Of a stretch of 24,219 nt of DNA, positions 15,767 through 22,811 are shown piece after piece. The notes under the pieces are model-generated. The model saw only the letters and a program-made list of their open reading frames with translations, searched no databases and was not told the DNA's origin. Position 1 is the first letter of the stretch; every line of letters begins with the position of its first letter. Location of the stretch: positions 1 to 24,219 of the forward strand of contig JAATGI010000154.1 in assembly GCA_015654725.1 (NCBI GenBank). The letters are read 5' to 3'. Source of the stretch: Rhodospirillales bacterium (GTDB lineage Bacteria; Pseudomonadota; Alphaproteobacteria; ATCC43930; CGMCC-115725). Position numbers and translations under genes: made by a program.

Positions 15767-15833
15767 TTCACCACCCCGGCGAAAGCCGGGGTCCATTTCT
15801 CCGATCGATACCGGCTTTCGCCGGTATGGTGAA
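15767..15833. repeat. paired-hairpin intergenic repeat, copy B (carries a start codon)
   Basis: The ends TTCACC (15767) and GGTGAA (15833) are complementary. Inside are ACCCCGGC-gaaa-GCCGGGGT and ATACCGGC-tttc-GCCGGTAT. It is the same family as copies at 10339, 17271 and 19611. The right end contains the ATG at 15826 that is the likely start of the TPM gene. Confidence 0.85.
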
Positions 15834-16575
15834 ATTCCTTGGAATCGTGCTGCTCGCGCTGGCGCCGCTGAGTCACGCGCTCGCCGCCGACCTGACGTTT
15901 CCCCAGCTCACCGGCCGCGTTATGGACGAGGCCGGCTTGTTGTCGCCGGCCGCGCAAAACCAAATCACCGGCTGGCTTGCACAATTCGAGCAAACGACCA
16001 AGCGCCAGGTCGTGGTCGCGACGGTCACGAGTCTGCAAGGCGACACGATCGAGGATTACGGCTATCGGCTCGGCCGTGCCTGGGGCATCGGCGAGAAGGA
16101 CAAGAACACCGGCGCCATCCTTCTGGTGGCGCCCAATGAGCACAAGGTTCGGATCGAGGTCGGCTATGGGCTCGAGGGCGAGCTGACCGACGCCATCGGC
16201 GCCACCATCATCAACCAAGACATTCTGCCCGCGTTCCGCCAGGGCAATTATGAACAGGGCATCGTCGCCGGCACCGCGGCGATGTTGCAGGTGCTCGGCT
16301 GGAACGGCGCCAGTGCCGCGATACCCGTTGCACCGCAAGCGCGCGGGAGCAGTTTGGCCTTCATCCCGTGGCTGATTTTCCTGGTCTTTTTCATCTTCGT
16401 CTTCGCGCGGCTGTCGCGGCACCATCCGTTCCTCGCGGCGGGGCTCGGCATGTATGCGCTGGGCGGCGGCTTCGGCGGGCGGGGCGGGTTCGGCGGTGGT
16501 GGCGGCGGCTTCGGCGGCGGCTTCAGCGGGGGCGGCGGTTCGTTCGGGGGCGGCGGCGCCTCGGGAGGCTGGTGA
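15826..16575 (+). CDS. TPM domain protein with glycine-rich tail (YgcG family)
   Basis: 249 residues from ATG at 15826. Signal peptide 1-20 (ending HALA), then a TPM domain (about 25-150; GRVMDEAGLLSPAAQNQITG, VEVGYGLEGEL-like IRIEVGYGLEGELTDAIGA), a membrane segment near 178-197, and a tail of more than 40 residues that is mostly Gly with Phe and Ser. An alternative start is TTG at 15742, overlapping the lemA stop. That would add 28 residues translated from the repeat (HHPGESRGP...IPAFAGM type) ahead of the signal peptide, which seems less natural. Neither start has a strong ribosome-binding site. The product is likely an inner-membrane protein with the TPM domain outside the cytoplasm. Confidence 0.85.
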   Translation: MVKFLGIVLLALAPLSHALAADLTFPQLTGRVMDEAGLLSPAAQNQITGWLAQFEQTTKRQVVVATVTSLQGDTIEDYGYRLGRAWGIGEKDKNTGAILLVAPNEHKVRIEVGYGLEGELTDAIGATIINQDILPAFRQGNYEQGIVAGTAAMLQVLGWNGASAAIPVAPQARGSSLAFIPWLIFLVFFIFVFARLSRHHPFLAAGLGMYALGGGFGGRGGFGGGGGGFGGGFSGGGGSFGGGGASGGW

Positions 16576-16580
16576 GCGCC

Positions 16581-17198
16581 ATGATGGGCTTGAACGACGC
16601 CGATCGCGCGCGGGTCGAGGCCGCGGTCAAAGCGGCGGAAACGCGTACCGCCGCGCAATTCGCGCTCGTGGTCGCCCACGCCAGCGACGACTACGCGCTT
16701 TATCCGATCCTGTGGTCGGCGCTGATCGCGCTCATTGTCGGCGATCTGGCGGCGCTCATCTGGTCCGATCTGGCGGCGCTATGGGTCGTCGTTATCGAAG
16801 CGGTGCTGTTTATCGCCGCCGATTTGATTCTTCATCTAAAGCCGCTGCGCTTTCGCTGCGTGCCGGCGCGGGTCAGGAAAAGCCATGCGGCGCGGCTGGC
16901 GCGGCTCGAATTCGCCGCCCTGGTGCATGACCGCACGCCGGGCGATGTCGGGCTTCTCCTGTTCGTATCCGAGGCCGAACGCCATGTCGAAATCCTGGTC
17001 GATCGCGGCATCGCGGCGAAAATTCCCGAGACGGCATGGCAACAGATCGTCGCCGATTTCGTGGCGGCGATTAAGGCCGGCCGCGTCGCCGAAGCGCTGA
17101 TCGGCGCGGTCGATGCCGGCGCGGCGCTGTTGGCGACGCACTTCCCGCCCCAGCCCGGCGCGCCCAACACGATCCCGGATCGGGTGACGGAAATCTGA
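16581..17198 (+). CDS. membrane-associated TPM domain protein
   Basis: 205 residues from ATG at 16581. A GTG at 16572, overlapping the previous stop, is another option, with GGGAGG 3 bases before it (too close) or 12 before the ATG. The N-terminal part (DADRARVEAAVKAAETRTAA) matches the TPM start; two membrane helices follow (about 48-85); the rest (GDVGLLLFVSEAERHVEILV, DRGIAAKIP) is the second half of the TPM fold. The hydrophobic hairpin thus splits the domain, as is usual in the second TPM gene of lemA operons. Role unknown. Confidence 0.85.
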   Translation: MMGLNDADRARVEAAVKAAETRTAAQFALVVAHASDDYALYPILWSALIALIVGDLAALIWSDLAALWVVVIEAVLFIAADLILHLKPLRFRCVPARVRKSHAARLARLEFAALVHDRTPGDVGLLLFVSEAERHVEILVDRGIAAKIPETAWQQIVADFVAAIKAGRVAEALIGAVDAGAALLATHFPPQPGAPNTIPDRVTEI

Positions 17199-17216
17199 TC
17201 CCGCTCAAAAAGCAAA

Positions 17217-17390
17217 ATTTGAACCGCCAAGGCACCGAGGCGCCACGTTCATTCTGAATTTATCGAATCGCCACCCCGACGAAAGTCGGGGTCCACATTT
17301 GCCGTGGATGCCGGCTTCCGCCGGTATGGTTCGGCGGGGAGGTTGTGTGCGGAGTCTTGGCGCCTTGGCGTCTTGGCGGTTCAAACTTTC
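17217..17390. repeat. nested repeat: 28-base inverted arms enclosing paired-hairpin repeat copy C
   Basis: The left arm 17218-17245 (TTTGAACCGCCAAGGC... onward) and right arm 17358-17385 (...GCCTTGGCGTCTTGGCGGTTCA region) are reverse complements with about three mismatches, and weaker pairing extends a few bases outward. Between them is the hairpin pair at 17271-17330. The arm sequence belongs to a motif (CCGCCAAGGCGCCAAG type) that recurs in many unrelated bacterial genomes, to my recollection. The stretch 17199-17446 holds no gene. Confidence 0.8.
17271..17330. repeat. paired-hairpin intergenic repeat, copy C
   Basis: ACCCCGAC-gaaa-GTCGGGGT (17273-17292) and ATGCCGGC-ttcc-GCCGGTAT (17308-17327). 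The stem-one change from GGC to GAC is matched by a compensating change in the other arm (GCC to GTC) relative to copy B, so the hairpin itself is conserved. Confidence 0.85.
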
Positions 17391-17409
17391 TTCTATTTCG
17401 GCGGCGGAC

Positions 17410-17433
17410 AAAAAAGGGCGCCCGGAGGCGCCC
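17410..17433 (-). terminator. intrinsic terminator of higBA
   Basis: A 7-bp stem GGGCGCC, loop CGGA, GGCGCCC (17416-17433), with six A on its left (17410-17415), is a hairpin plus U-tract on the minus strand. It lies 14 bases after the antitoxin stop. Confidence 0.85.
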
Positions 17434-17446
17434 CCCAAAGTCGCCC

Positions 17447-17752
17447 TCAAGCGGCCTTCGGGGCCACTGCCACGAACCGTTTTCGGACCTTGATCTTATT
17501 TGCGCGTCCGCGCGCCGCCGACAAATCGTGCTGCAACTGCATCCGCAGCCAATGATCGGCGGTGCTCCATCCGACTTTTTCGAGGCGAATGGCCATGTCA
17601 ATCGACAGCCCGCTATGTCCATTCAACAGGTCGGACAGCGCCTTGCGCGTCACGCCGAGAGCCTGGGCCGCTTCCGTCACCGTCAATCCCAAGGGCTTGA
17701 GACACAATTCGCGAATCACCTCGCCGGGATGAGCCGGGTCACGCAGTTCCAT
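17447..17752 (-). CDS. higA: HigA-type antitoxin, XRE family helix-turn-helix
   Basis: 101 residues. It starts ELRDPAHPGEVIRELCLKPL, the HigA hallmark, followed by the helix-turn-helix LTVTEAAQALGVTRKALSDL (23-42) and LNGHSGLSIDMAIRLEKVGW. The C-terminal tail is basic. It neutralises the toxin encoded immediately upstream and normally represses the shared promoter. Its start is 13 bases after the toxin stop. A terminator follows. Confidence 0.92.
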   Translation of the reverse strand: MELRDPAHPGEVIRELCLKPLGLTVTEAAQALGVTRKALSDLLNGHSGLSIDMAIRLEKVGWSTADHWLRMQLQHDLSAARGRANKIKVRKRFVAVAPKAA

Positions 17753-17765
17753 TGCTGTCCATCCT

Positions 17766-18047
17766 TTAGTGATAGTCCACCAAATCGAGATTGGTTACGT
17801 CTTCGCCATCGAACTCGAACACCAGCCGCCAATTACCCGATACCGCGACCGCCCATTGGCCTTTCCGGCCGCCTTTGAGCGGGTGGAGCCGCGCGCCGGG
17901 CAGCCGATTCATGTGCTCCGGACGCGTGGCGGCGTTGAGGGCCGTGAGCAGGACGCGGAGCCTCGTCGCCTGCCGCGTATCGATTCCCCTCGCATCCCCA
18001 TCTCGAAAAAACCGGCTCAAGCCCTTGTGGCGAATCCGCCTTATCAT
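17766..18047 (-). CDS. higB: HigB-type toxin (RelE/ParE superfamily)
   Basis: 93 residues. RRIRHKGLSRFFRDGDARGI at the start, NRLPGARLHPLKGGRKGQWA in the middle and SGNWRLVFEFDGEDVTNLDL near the end are characteristic of the HigB/RelE-like plasmid maintenance killer family, a ribosome-dependent mRNA endonuclease. Toxin-before-antitoxin order is normal for hig loci. The ATG at 18047 lies only about two bases from the predicted transcription start, so the mRNA may be leaderless. Confidence 0.92.
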   Translation of the reverse strand: MIRRIRHKGLSRFFRDGDARGIDTRQATRLRVLLTALNAATRPEHMNRLPGARLHPLKGGRKGQWAVAVSGNWRLVFEFDGEDVTNLDLVDYH

Positions 18048-18055
18048 TGGCGATA

Positions 18056-18084
18056 AGCGTAAGGTTACAGGTGACAGGTGTCAA
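18056..18084 (-). promoter_or_regulatory. higBA promoter with overlapping operator
   Basis: On the minus strand a perfect -35 TTGACA (18084-18079) is followed by 17 bases and a weaker -10 TACGCT (18061-18056). The -35 overlaps an inverted repeat TGACA-cc-TGTCA (18072-18083), and the spacer contains three tandem 7-base units starting ACCT. This layout fits autorepression by HigA. Confidence 0.6.
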
Positions 18085-18109
18085 ACGTATCGGGCTTGCG
18101 GATACGGAT

Positions 18110-18134
18110 AAAAAAAGGGCGCCCGAAGGCGCCC
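18110..18134 (-). terminator. intrinsic terminator of the metE-like/dioxygenase/ridA operon
   Basis: A 7-bp stem GGGCGCC, loop CGAA, GGCGCCC (18117-18134) with seven A on its left is a minus-strand terminator 46 bases after the RidA stop. Its stem is identical to that of the higBA terminator at 17410. Confidence 0.86.
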
Positions 18135-18179
18135 CCAAGTCGCGGCTTTTCTGAAGCGCCGCTTAATTCCGGATCAGGC

Positions 18180-18563
18180 TCAAGCGTCCTTGGCGACCGC
18201 GAGCACTTCGAGCTGCAGCAGCACGCCGCGCAGCGGCATCACCAGCGAATGCCGCGCCGGCCGATGATGCTCGTCGGGATAAATCTCGAGCCAGTGTTTG
18301 TTGATGACGGTGCGGTGCGCGTCATCGACCAGAAAGACCGTGAGCTTCACCACGTCGCCCCAATCCATCCCCGCTTCCTTGAGGATGTTGCCCATGTTCT
18401 GGAAGGCGAATTTGGCTTGGCTCTCGGCGTCGGCCGGCGCCTTGCCGGTCGCGGGATCGATGCCGCCGACGCCGCCCGTCGCCAGGATCGGGCCGACGCG
18501 CGCGCCCAAGGGGATCGGCGCGTTATGCGCGACACCGGGTAGATGAATGCTTTTCTGACGCAT
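18180..18563 (-). CDS. RidA family (YjgF/YER057c/UK114) protein, possible aminomuconate deaminase
   Basis: 127 residues. GPILATGGVGGIDPATGKAP, then QAKFAFQNMGNILKEAGMDW and VVKLTVFLVDD are the family core. R104 in RPARHSL matches the imine-binding Arg of RidA (R105 in E. coli) and E119 in LQLEVLAVA is also kept, so hydrolysis of imines or enamines is plausible. Generic RidA removes 2-aminoacrylate, but this gene sits 21 bases after an extradiol dioxygenase. Known 2-aminomuconate deaminases belong to the same superfamily, so a catabolic deaminase is a reasonable inference. Confidence 0.88.
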   Translation of the reverse strand: MRQKSIHLPGVAHNAPIPLGARVGPILATGGVGGIDPATGKAPADAESQAKFAFQNMGNILKEAGMDWGDVVKLTVFLVDDAHRTVINKHWLEIYPDEHHRPARHSLVMPLRGVLLQLEVLAVAKDA

Positions 18564-18584
18564 GAATTGCCTCCCTCGATTTAT

Positions 18585-19580
18585 TCAGGACCACCGCACG
18601 AAACCCAAGCCCGTGCCGGTCAGCGCCGGCGTGCGATAGCCCGGGATGTAATCGGCCCAGGAAATTTTCATCGTCGTGCCCGCGGCCGCGCCCGCGACCA
18701 CGAGCCAATTGCGAATCTCCGAGGTGCCGGCTTGCAACCGCTTCGGCGAGAGCTTCGCCAGCCAATCGAGATCGTTGCGCTTCAGGGCGTCGATCACGCC
18801 ATGATCCAGCTTCTCGTCGACGACGAAATGCGACAGGCCGCCCGAGCCCAGGAAGCCGACGCGGATATTCTCGGGAAAGCTCTCGATCAGCTTGCCGATT
18901 TCCTTGCCGAGTTCGATGCAGCGCGCCGGCGTCGGCTGGTTCGGGTCGTAATAGGTGTTGACGAAAATCGGCACGATCGGCAGCGGATAGCCCTTCAGAT
19001 AGCGGCGATGGATAAAGGAATAGGCGTGGCCCTCGGATTGGCCCTCGGTCAGTTTGTTGAAGGCGGAGATGTCGAAATTGCGTTCGCTCAGCCCCTTGAT
19101 GAGATGGAGCGCCAAGCCGGCATGGACCGGATAATCGACATCCTGCCCGTCCTCGCGGCGGCGCTGCTGGGCGCGGTGATACCAATCGTCGGGCGGCAGG
19201 TCGGTGCGCGCCGCCCGGTTGCGGATGGTGTCGCCGTAATAGATCGCGATCGCGGGATTGTGGTGCGGCGGGAATAATTCATGCTGGTCGTCGCCGACGA
19301 TGATGAGCGCGTCGAGATTGGCGCTCCTGATTTCGTCGCGCTCGCGATCCATCGCCGCCTGGGTGCGGCGAAAGCGCTCGGCGATGGCGCCCGGCGTGAT
19401 CAGCGGCGCCGCGCGGTCGGCGAACTTCGCCACCAGATCGTCATAGGAAATCAAATCGCCGTTGAAATCGTGATGTGTCATGCGCTTGTCGGAAGGCGGG
19501 AATTTTGAAATCCAGTCTTCCTCCTGGCACACCAGCATCACGCTGTGCGAGGAACCGAAAGCGGCGGCGAATTGTGCCAT
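18585..19580 (-). CDS. class III extradiol ring-cleavage dioxygenase (LigB-like)
   Basis: 331 residues. The start AAAFGSSHSVML places H12 as the first Fe(II) ligand, as in LigB. LDALIIVGDDQHELFPPHHN (89-108) supplies further His and Asp near the metal. H185 in EGHAYSF is a candidate catalytic base, and GSGGLSHFVVDE (245-256) with H251 completes the LigB fold. The enzyme should cleave a catecholic or aminophenolic ring with O2. No small LigA-like subunit gene or fusion is present, so it resembles single-chain or homomeric members. GGGAGA precedes the ATG. It lies between a MetE-like gene and a RidA-like gene in one operon. Confidence 0.86.
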   Translation of the reverse strand: MAQFAAAFGSSHSVMLVCQEEDWISKFPPSDKRMTHHDFNGDLISYDDLVAKFADRAAPLITPGAIAERFRRTQAAMDRERDEIRSANLDALIIVGDDQHELFPPHHNPAIAIYYGDTIRNRAARTDLPPDDWYHRAQQRRREDGQDVDYPVHAGLALHLIKGLSERNFDISAFNKLTEGQSEGHAYSFIHRRYLKGYPLPIVPIFVNTYYDPNQPTPARCIELGKEIGKLIESFPENIRVGFLGSGGLSHFVVDEKLDHGVIDALKRNDLDWLAKLSPKRLQAGTSEIRNWLVVAGAAAGTTMKISWADYIPGYRTPALTGTGLGFVRWS

Positions 19581-19610
19581 CGCGATTCTCCCTGTCTCCT
19601 AATCCTTATT

Positions 19611-19687
19611 CGTCACCCCGGCGAAAGCCGGGGTCCAGGGCGAGCGACGAGCGGTTGCTCTGGGTCCCCGCTTTCGCGGGGACGACG
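19611..19687. repeat. paired-hairpin intergenic repeat, copy D
   Basis: CGTC at the left end pairs with GACG at the right. Hairpins are ACCCCGGC-gaaa-GCCGGGGT and GTCCCCGC-tttc-GCGGGGAC. The inner part (AGGGCGAGCGACGAGCGGTTGC region) resembles that of copy A. It lies inside the minus-strand operon between the MetE-like and dioxygenase genes and may affect mRNA stability or readthrough there. Confidence 0.85.
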
Positions 19688-19717
19688 ACAAATATGGATC
19701 CTTGCTGAAGGACATGC

Positions 19718-20848
19718 CTAGTCACCCCATACCTCCCGAGCAACGTCGACGATTAGGTTCAATTTCGCGATCTCTTCCTCGACCGTGATCTTGTTGCCTT
19801 CGAGGGTCGAGGAAAAACCGCATTGCGGGCTTAACGCCAATTGATCGAGCGGCACGAATTTCGCCGCCTCGTCGATCCGGCGCTTCAACGCGTCCTTGGT
19901 TTCGAGCTTGCCCTTCTTGGTCGTGACCAGGCCGAGCACCACGACCTTGCCCTTGGGCACGAAGCGAAGTGGCTCGAAGCCGCCGGCGCGCGCCGAATCA
20001 TATTCGAGGAAATAACCGGTGATGTCGATCTCGTTGAACAGGGTTTCCGCCACCGGCTCGTAGCCGCCCTCGGCGACCCAGGCGCTGTTGGCGTTGCCGC
20101 GGCAGAGATGCATGCACACGGTCATGCCCGCGGGCTTGCCGGCGATCGCGGCGTTGATGAGCTTGGCGTAAGTATGCGGCAGCTTGTCCGGGTCTTCGCC
20201 GATGGCGCGCACCTGCTCGCGCAATTTCGGATCGCACAGATAAGCGAGATTGGTCTCGTCGATTTGAAGATAGGTGCAGCCATTGCGGCCGAGATCGGCG
20301 ATCTCCTCGGAATAGACCCGGGCGAGATCGGCCAGGAATTCCTCCATGTCGGGATAGGCGGTCTCGTCCACCGCCTGGCGCCCGCCGCGAAAATGCATCA
20401 GCGACGGCGACGGGATGGTGAGTTTCGGCACCGCATGCGCGACGGATTTCAGGAACTTGAAGGCGTCGATGAAAATCGGATGCGGCCGCGACAGCTTGCC
20501 GGCGACGAACAGGCCGGGCGGTACCATCTCGGTCTCGCCCTCCTCGGTGTGAAACCGCATCTTCACCTTGCTCGGCACGATCTTGACGTTGGCGAAGCTG
20601 GTGAGGAAATCGCGCTGCCAGCCGGCGCGCGAATATTCGCCATCGGTCACGGATTTGAACCCGAGCTCCTCTTGAAGCTTCACCACCTGGCGAATCGCCT
20701 CATGCTCGACGCCGTGAAAGGCCTCTTCCGAGATTTCCTTCTTGTCGCGCGCGCGATGCGCCTCGATCAGCGCCTGGGGCTTGAGCAAGCTGCCAACCTG
20801 GTCGGCGCGAAACGGCGGCGTATGGCGGGCGAGCGATGGACCGGGCAT
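19718..20848 (-). CDS. cobalamin-independent methionine synthase-like protein (MetE C-terminal domain, YxjG/YxjH type)
   Basis: 376 residues, a single TIM-barrel like the catalytic half of MetE. FRADQVGSLLKP at the start, SVTDGEYSRAGW, and YLQIDETNLAYLCDP are family hallmarks. The zinc ligands are visible as H247 and C249 in MHLCRGN, E282 in FLEYDSARAGG and C343 in SPQCGFSS. It lacks the N-terminal folate-binding barrel of full MetE, so its methyl donor may differ. Such short forms are found near catabolic genes. Being first in an operon with a ring-cleavage dioxygenase and a RidA protein suggests a role in removing or moving a methyl group from an aromatic or sulfur compound, but that is inference. 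Confidence 0.87.
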   Translation of the reverse strand: MPGPSLARHTPPFRADQVGSLLKPQALIEAHRARDKKEISEEAFHGVEHEAIRQVVKLQEELGFKSVTDGEYSRAGWQRDFLTSFANVKIVPSKVKMRFHTEEGETEMVPPGLFVAGKLSRPHPIFIDAFKFLKSVAHAVPKLTIPSPSLMHFRGGRQAVDETAYPDMEEFLADLARVYSEEIADLGRNGCTYLQIDETNLAYLCDPKLREQVRAIGEDPDKLPHTYAKLINAAIAGKPAGMTVCMHLCRGNANSAWVAEGGYEPVAETLFNEIDITGYFLEYDSARAGGFEPLRFVPKGKVVVLGLVTTKKGKLETKDALKRRIDEAAKFVPLDQLALSPQCGFSSTLEGNKITVEEEIAKLNLIVDVAREVWGD

Positions 20849-20866
20849 CTAGACCTTCCTCATTAT

Positions 20867-20901
20867 GTTCGTGCCATCAAACGGCGCGCGATGGTACGAA
20901 C
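20867..20901. promoter_or_regulatory. imperfect inverted repeat between divergent catabolic genes
   Basis: Arms GTTCGTGCCATC (20867-20878) and GATGGTACGAAC (20890-20901) are reverse complements with one mismatch, separated by 11 bases so that the arm centres lie 23 bases apart. It lies in the 116-base gap between the metE-like and acyl-CoA synthetase-like starts, next to TTATATCG, a possible -10 for the plus side. A shared operator for a dimeric regulator is likely. No regulator gene is adjacent. Confidence 0.6.
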
Positions 20902-20964
20902 TGTTATATCGTTTAGCTCCATGGTTCCGGCGCGAAAACCAACAGGAAAAAAGGGAAGGGAGAG

Positions 20965-22806
20965 ATGCGGATGGCCGGTTCGTATAGGCGAAATGCCGTC
21001 GCGCGGCTGATGCGGCCGGGCTCGATCGCCATTGTCGGCGTCTCGCCCGAGCCGGGCCAGCCCGGCGGCAACATTATCGGCAATCTGGACAAGGTCGGTT
21101 ACGCCGGCGCGCTCCATCTCGTCAGCCGCAACCGCACCGAGGTGTTCGGCCGGCCTTGCGTGCGGACCATCGACGATTTGCCCGACGGCGTCGATGTCGT
21201 GGTGCTGTGCATTCCCGAGCGCGCCGTGGTCGAGGCGGTCGAGGCCTGCGCGCGTAAACACATGGGCAATGTGCTGATCTTCGCCGCCGGCTTCGCCGAA
21301 GTGGGCGGCGCCGGCATTGTCGCGCAGGCCCGCATTCGCGAGGTCACCGACGCGGCCGAAATGGGCATCGTCGGGCCGAATTGCCTCGGCGTCACCAATT
21401 CGCTGCCGGGCGGCGTGCCGCTGACCTTCGGCATGGCGGAGGGGCGCAGGGTCTCGGGCGACCGGCCGACCCTCGGCATCGTCGCGCAAAGCGGCGCGCT
21501 CGCCGGCATTTTCCGCAACGTCATCCAGGCGCGCGGCCTCGATGTCTCTTACAGCATTTCCTCGGGCAACGAAGCCGGACTCATTTGCGAGGATTATCTC
21601 GATTTCATGCTCGAGGATCCGGCGGTGCGGGCGATCGCGATCTATGCCGAGCAGTTGCGCGATCCGCCGCGCTTTCTCGAATTGGCGGGCAAAGCGCGGG
21701 CCTTGGCCAAGCCCATCGTCATGCTCCATCCGGGGGAGAGCGCGATCTCGCGCGAATCCGCGATCAGCCACACCTATTCCGTCACCCGCAACTACCGCGC
21801 CATGCGCGCCTTGACCCGGCGCGCCGGCGTGGTGCTGGTCGAGAAGGTCGAGGAACTCCTCGATGTCGCCGAGCTGCTGATGTATTTCCCGGCGCCGCCA
21901 ACGATGGGGCCTGCGGTGATGGCGGATTCGGGCGCCTTCAAGGGCCTCGCCCTCGATTACGCCGAGCGCATCGGCATCGATCTGCCGAAATTCTCGCCCG
22001 ACATTTACCAAAAGCTGGTGCCGGTGATGCCGGTCTTTGCGCCGCCCTCGAACCCGCTCGACATGACGGCGCAGGCGGTGAAAGAGCCGGAGATGTACGA
22101 CAAGTCGCTGCCGCTCCTGCTCGCCGATCCGCGCATCGGCAGCTTGTTGCTGGCGCCGATCCTGGGCACCACCGGCTTCGGCCTCGCCAAGGGCCAGCGC
22201 GTCCTGAACGCCGTCAAGGGCGCGACCAAGCCGGTGATCATGACCAATCTCGCCTTCGATGGCGGCACCGCGCCCGAATTGATCGTGGAATGCCGCGCGC
22301 GCGGCGTGCCGTTTTTCGCCTCGCCCGAGCGGGCACTGCGCGCCCTTGCTTATCTCACCCATTACGCGCGGGCCTTGGCGCGGCCGGCGGCAGCGCAAAC
22401 CGACGTGCCGAAGGATTATTTCGCGAGCCTGAGCGCGCCGGATCGGACCGGGGGTGGCGAGGTGCTTGCTTTGGTGGTCGGCGCGACCCGCGATCCCGAA
22501 TGGGGGCCGATCCTCGAAATCGGTTTCGGCGGCGAGTGGCAAAAGGTATTGCCCGATACGGTCATCCTGCCGCCCGATCTCGACGCGGAAAATATCGCCG
22601 GCGAACTGCGGGCGCTTCCTGGTGCGTCGCTATTCGTGGGCCGCGACCTCGCCGCCGCTTGCGCGATCATCGCTCGCCTCGGCGCGATCCTGCGCGCCGA
22701 TTCCGAAATCGGCTCGATCCGGCTCGATCCTCTATTGGTTGATGCGAAGGGTGCGGCCGTTACGAGCACGAAGGTTGTTACCCTCGAACAAATGAGCCGG
22801 CCTTGA
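20965..22806 (+). CDS. NDP-forming acyl-CoA synthetase-like protein with reduced ATP-grasp domain
   Basis: 613 residues. Domains: CoA-binding Rossmann fold (about 10-140; SIAIVGVSPEPGQPGGNIIG, MGIVGPNCLGVTN), succinyl-CoA-ligase-like domain (about 165-300; GIVAQSGALAG, SISSGNEAG) with H269 in SHTYSVTRN matching the phosphohistidine of the SHTGALAG motif, and a second such domain (about 315-450). Full ACD proteins then have an ATP-grasp domain of over 200 residues. Here only about 130 residues follow, and they match its last part (VVGATRDPEWGPILEIGFGG to RLDPLLVDAKGA). The nucleotide-binding front of ATP-grasp is missing. It may need a partner or act as a CoA-transferase. ATG at 20965 or 20971; the second has better SD spacing. 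Confidence 0.85.
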   Translation: MRMAGSYRRNAVARLMRPGSIAIVGVSPEPGQPGGNIIGNLDKVGYAGALHLVSRNRTEVFGRPCVRTIDDLPDGVDVVVLCIPERAVVEAVEACARKHMGNVLIFAAGFAEVGGAGIVAQARIREVTDAAEMGIVGPNCLGVTNSLPGGVPLTFGMAEGRRVSGDRPTLGIVAQSGALAGIFRNVIQARGLDVSYSISSGNEAGLICEDYLDFMLEDPAVRAIAIYAEQLRDPPRFLELAGKARALAKPIVMLHPGESAISRESAISHTYSVTRNYRAMRALTRRAGVVLVEKVEELLDVAELLMYFPAPPTMGPAVMADSGAFKGLALDYAERIGIDLPKFSPDIYQKLVPVMPVFAPPSNPLDMTAQAVKEPEMYDKSLPLLLADPRIGSLLLAPILGTTGFGLAKGQRVLNAVKGATKPVIMTNLAFDGGTAPELIVECRARGVPFFASPERALRALAYLTHYARALARPAAAQTDVPKDYFASLSAPDRTGGGEVLALVVGATRDPEWGPILEIGFGGEWQKVLPDTVILPPDLDAENIAGELRALPGASLFVGRDLAAACAIIARLGAILRADSEIGSIRLDPLLVDAKGAAVTSTKVVTLEQMSRP

Positions 22807-22811
22807 TTTAG

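Noticed and set aside
14024..15796. 590-codon minus-strand open frame opposite the second SDR, LLM oxidoreductase and lemA
   Set aside because: It spans three well-supported plus-strand genes and shows no recognisable domain.
10339..19687. Repeated hairpin sequences considered as a CRISPR array
   Set aside because: The four copies are kilobases apart, palindromic in pairs and diverged; there are no regular spacers and no cas genes.
20863..22542. 559-codon minus-strand open frame opposite the acyl-CoA synthetase-like gene
   Set aside because: Same codon-bias artefact; the plus strand shows conserved domains and a phospho-His motif.
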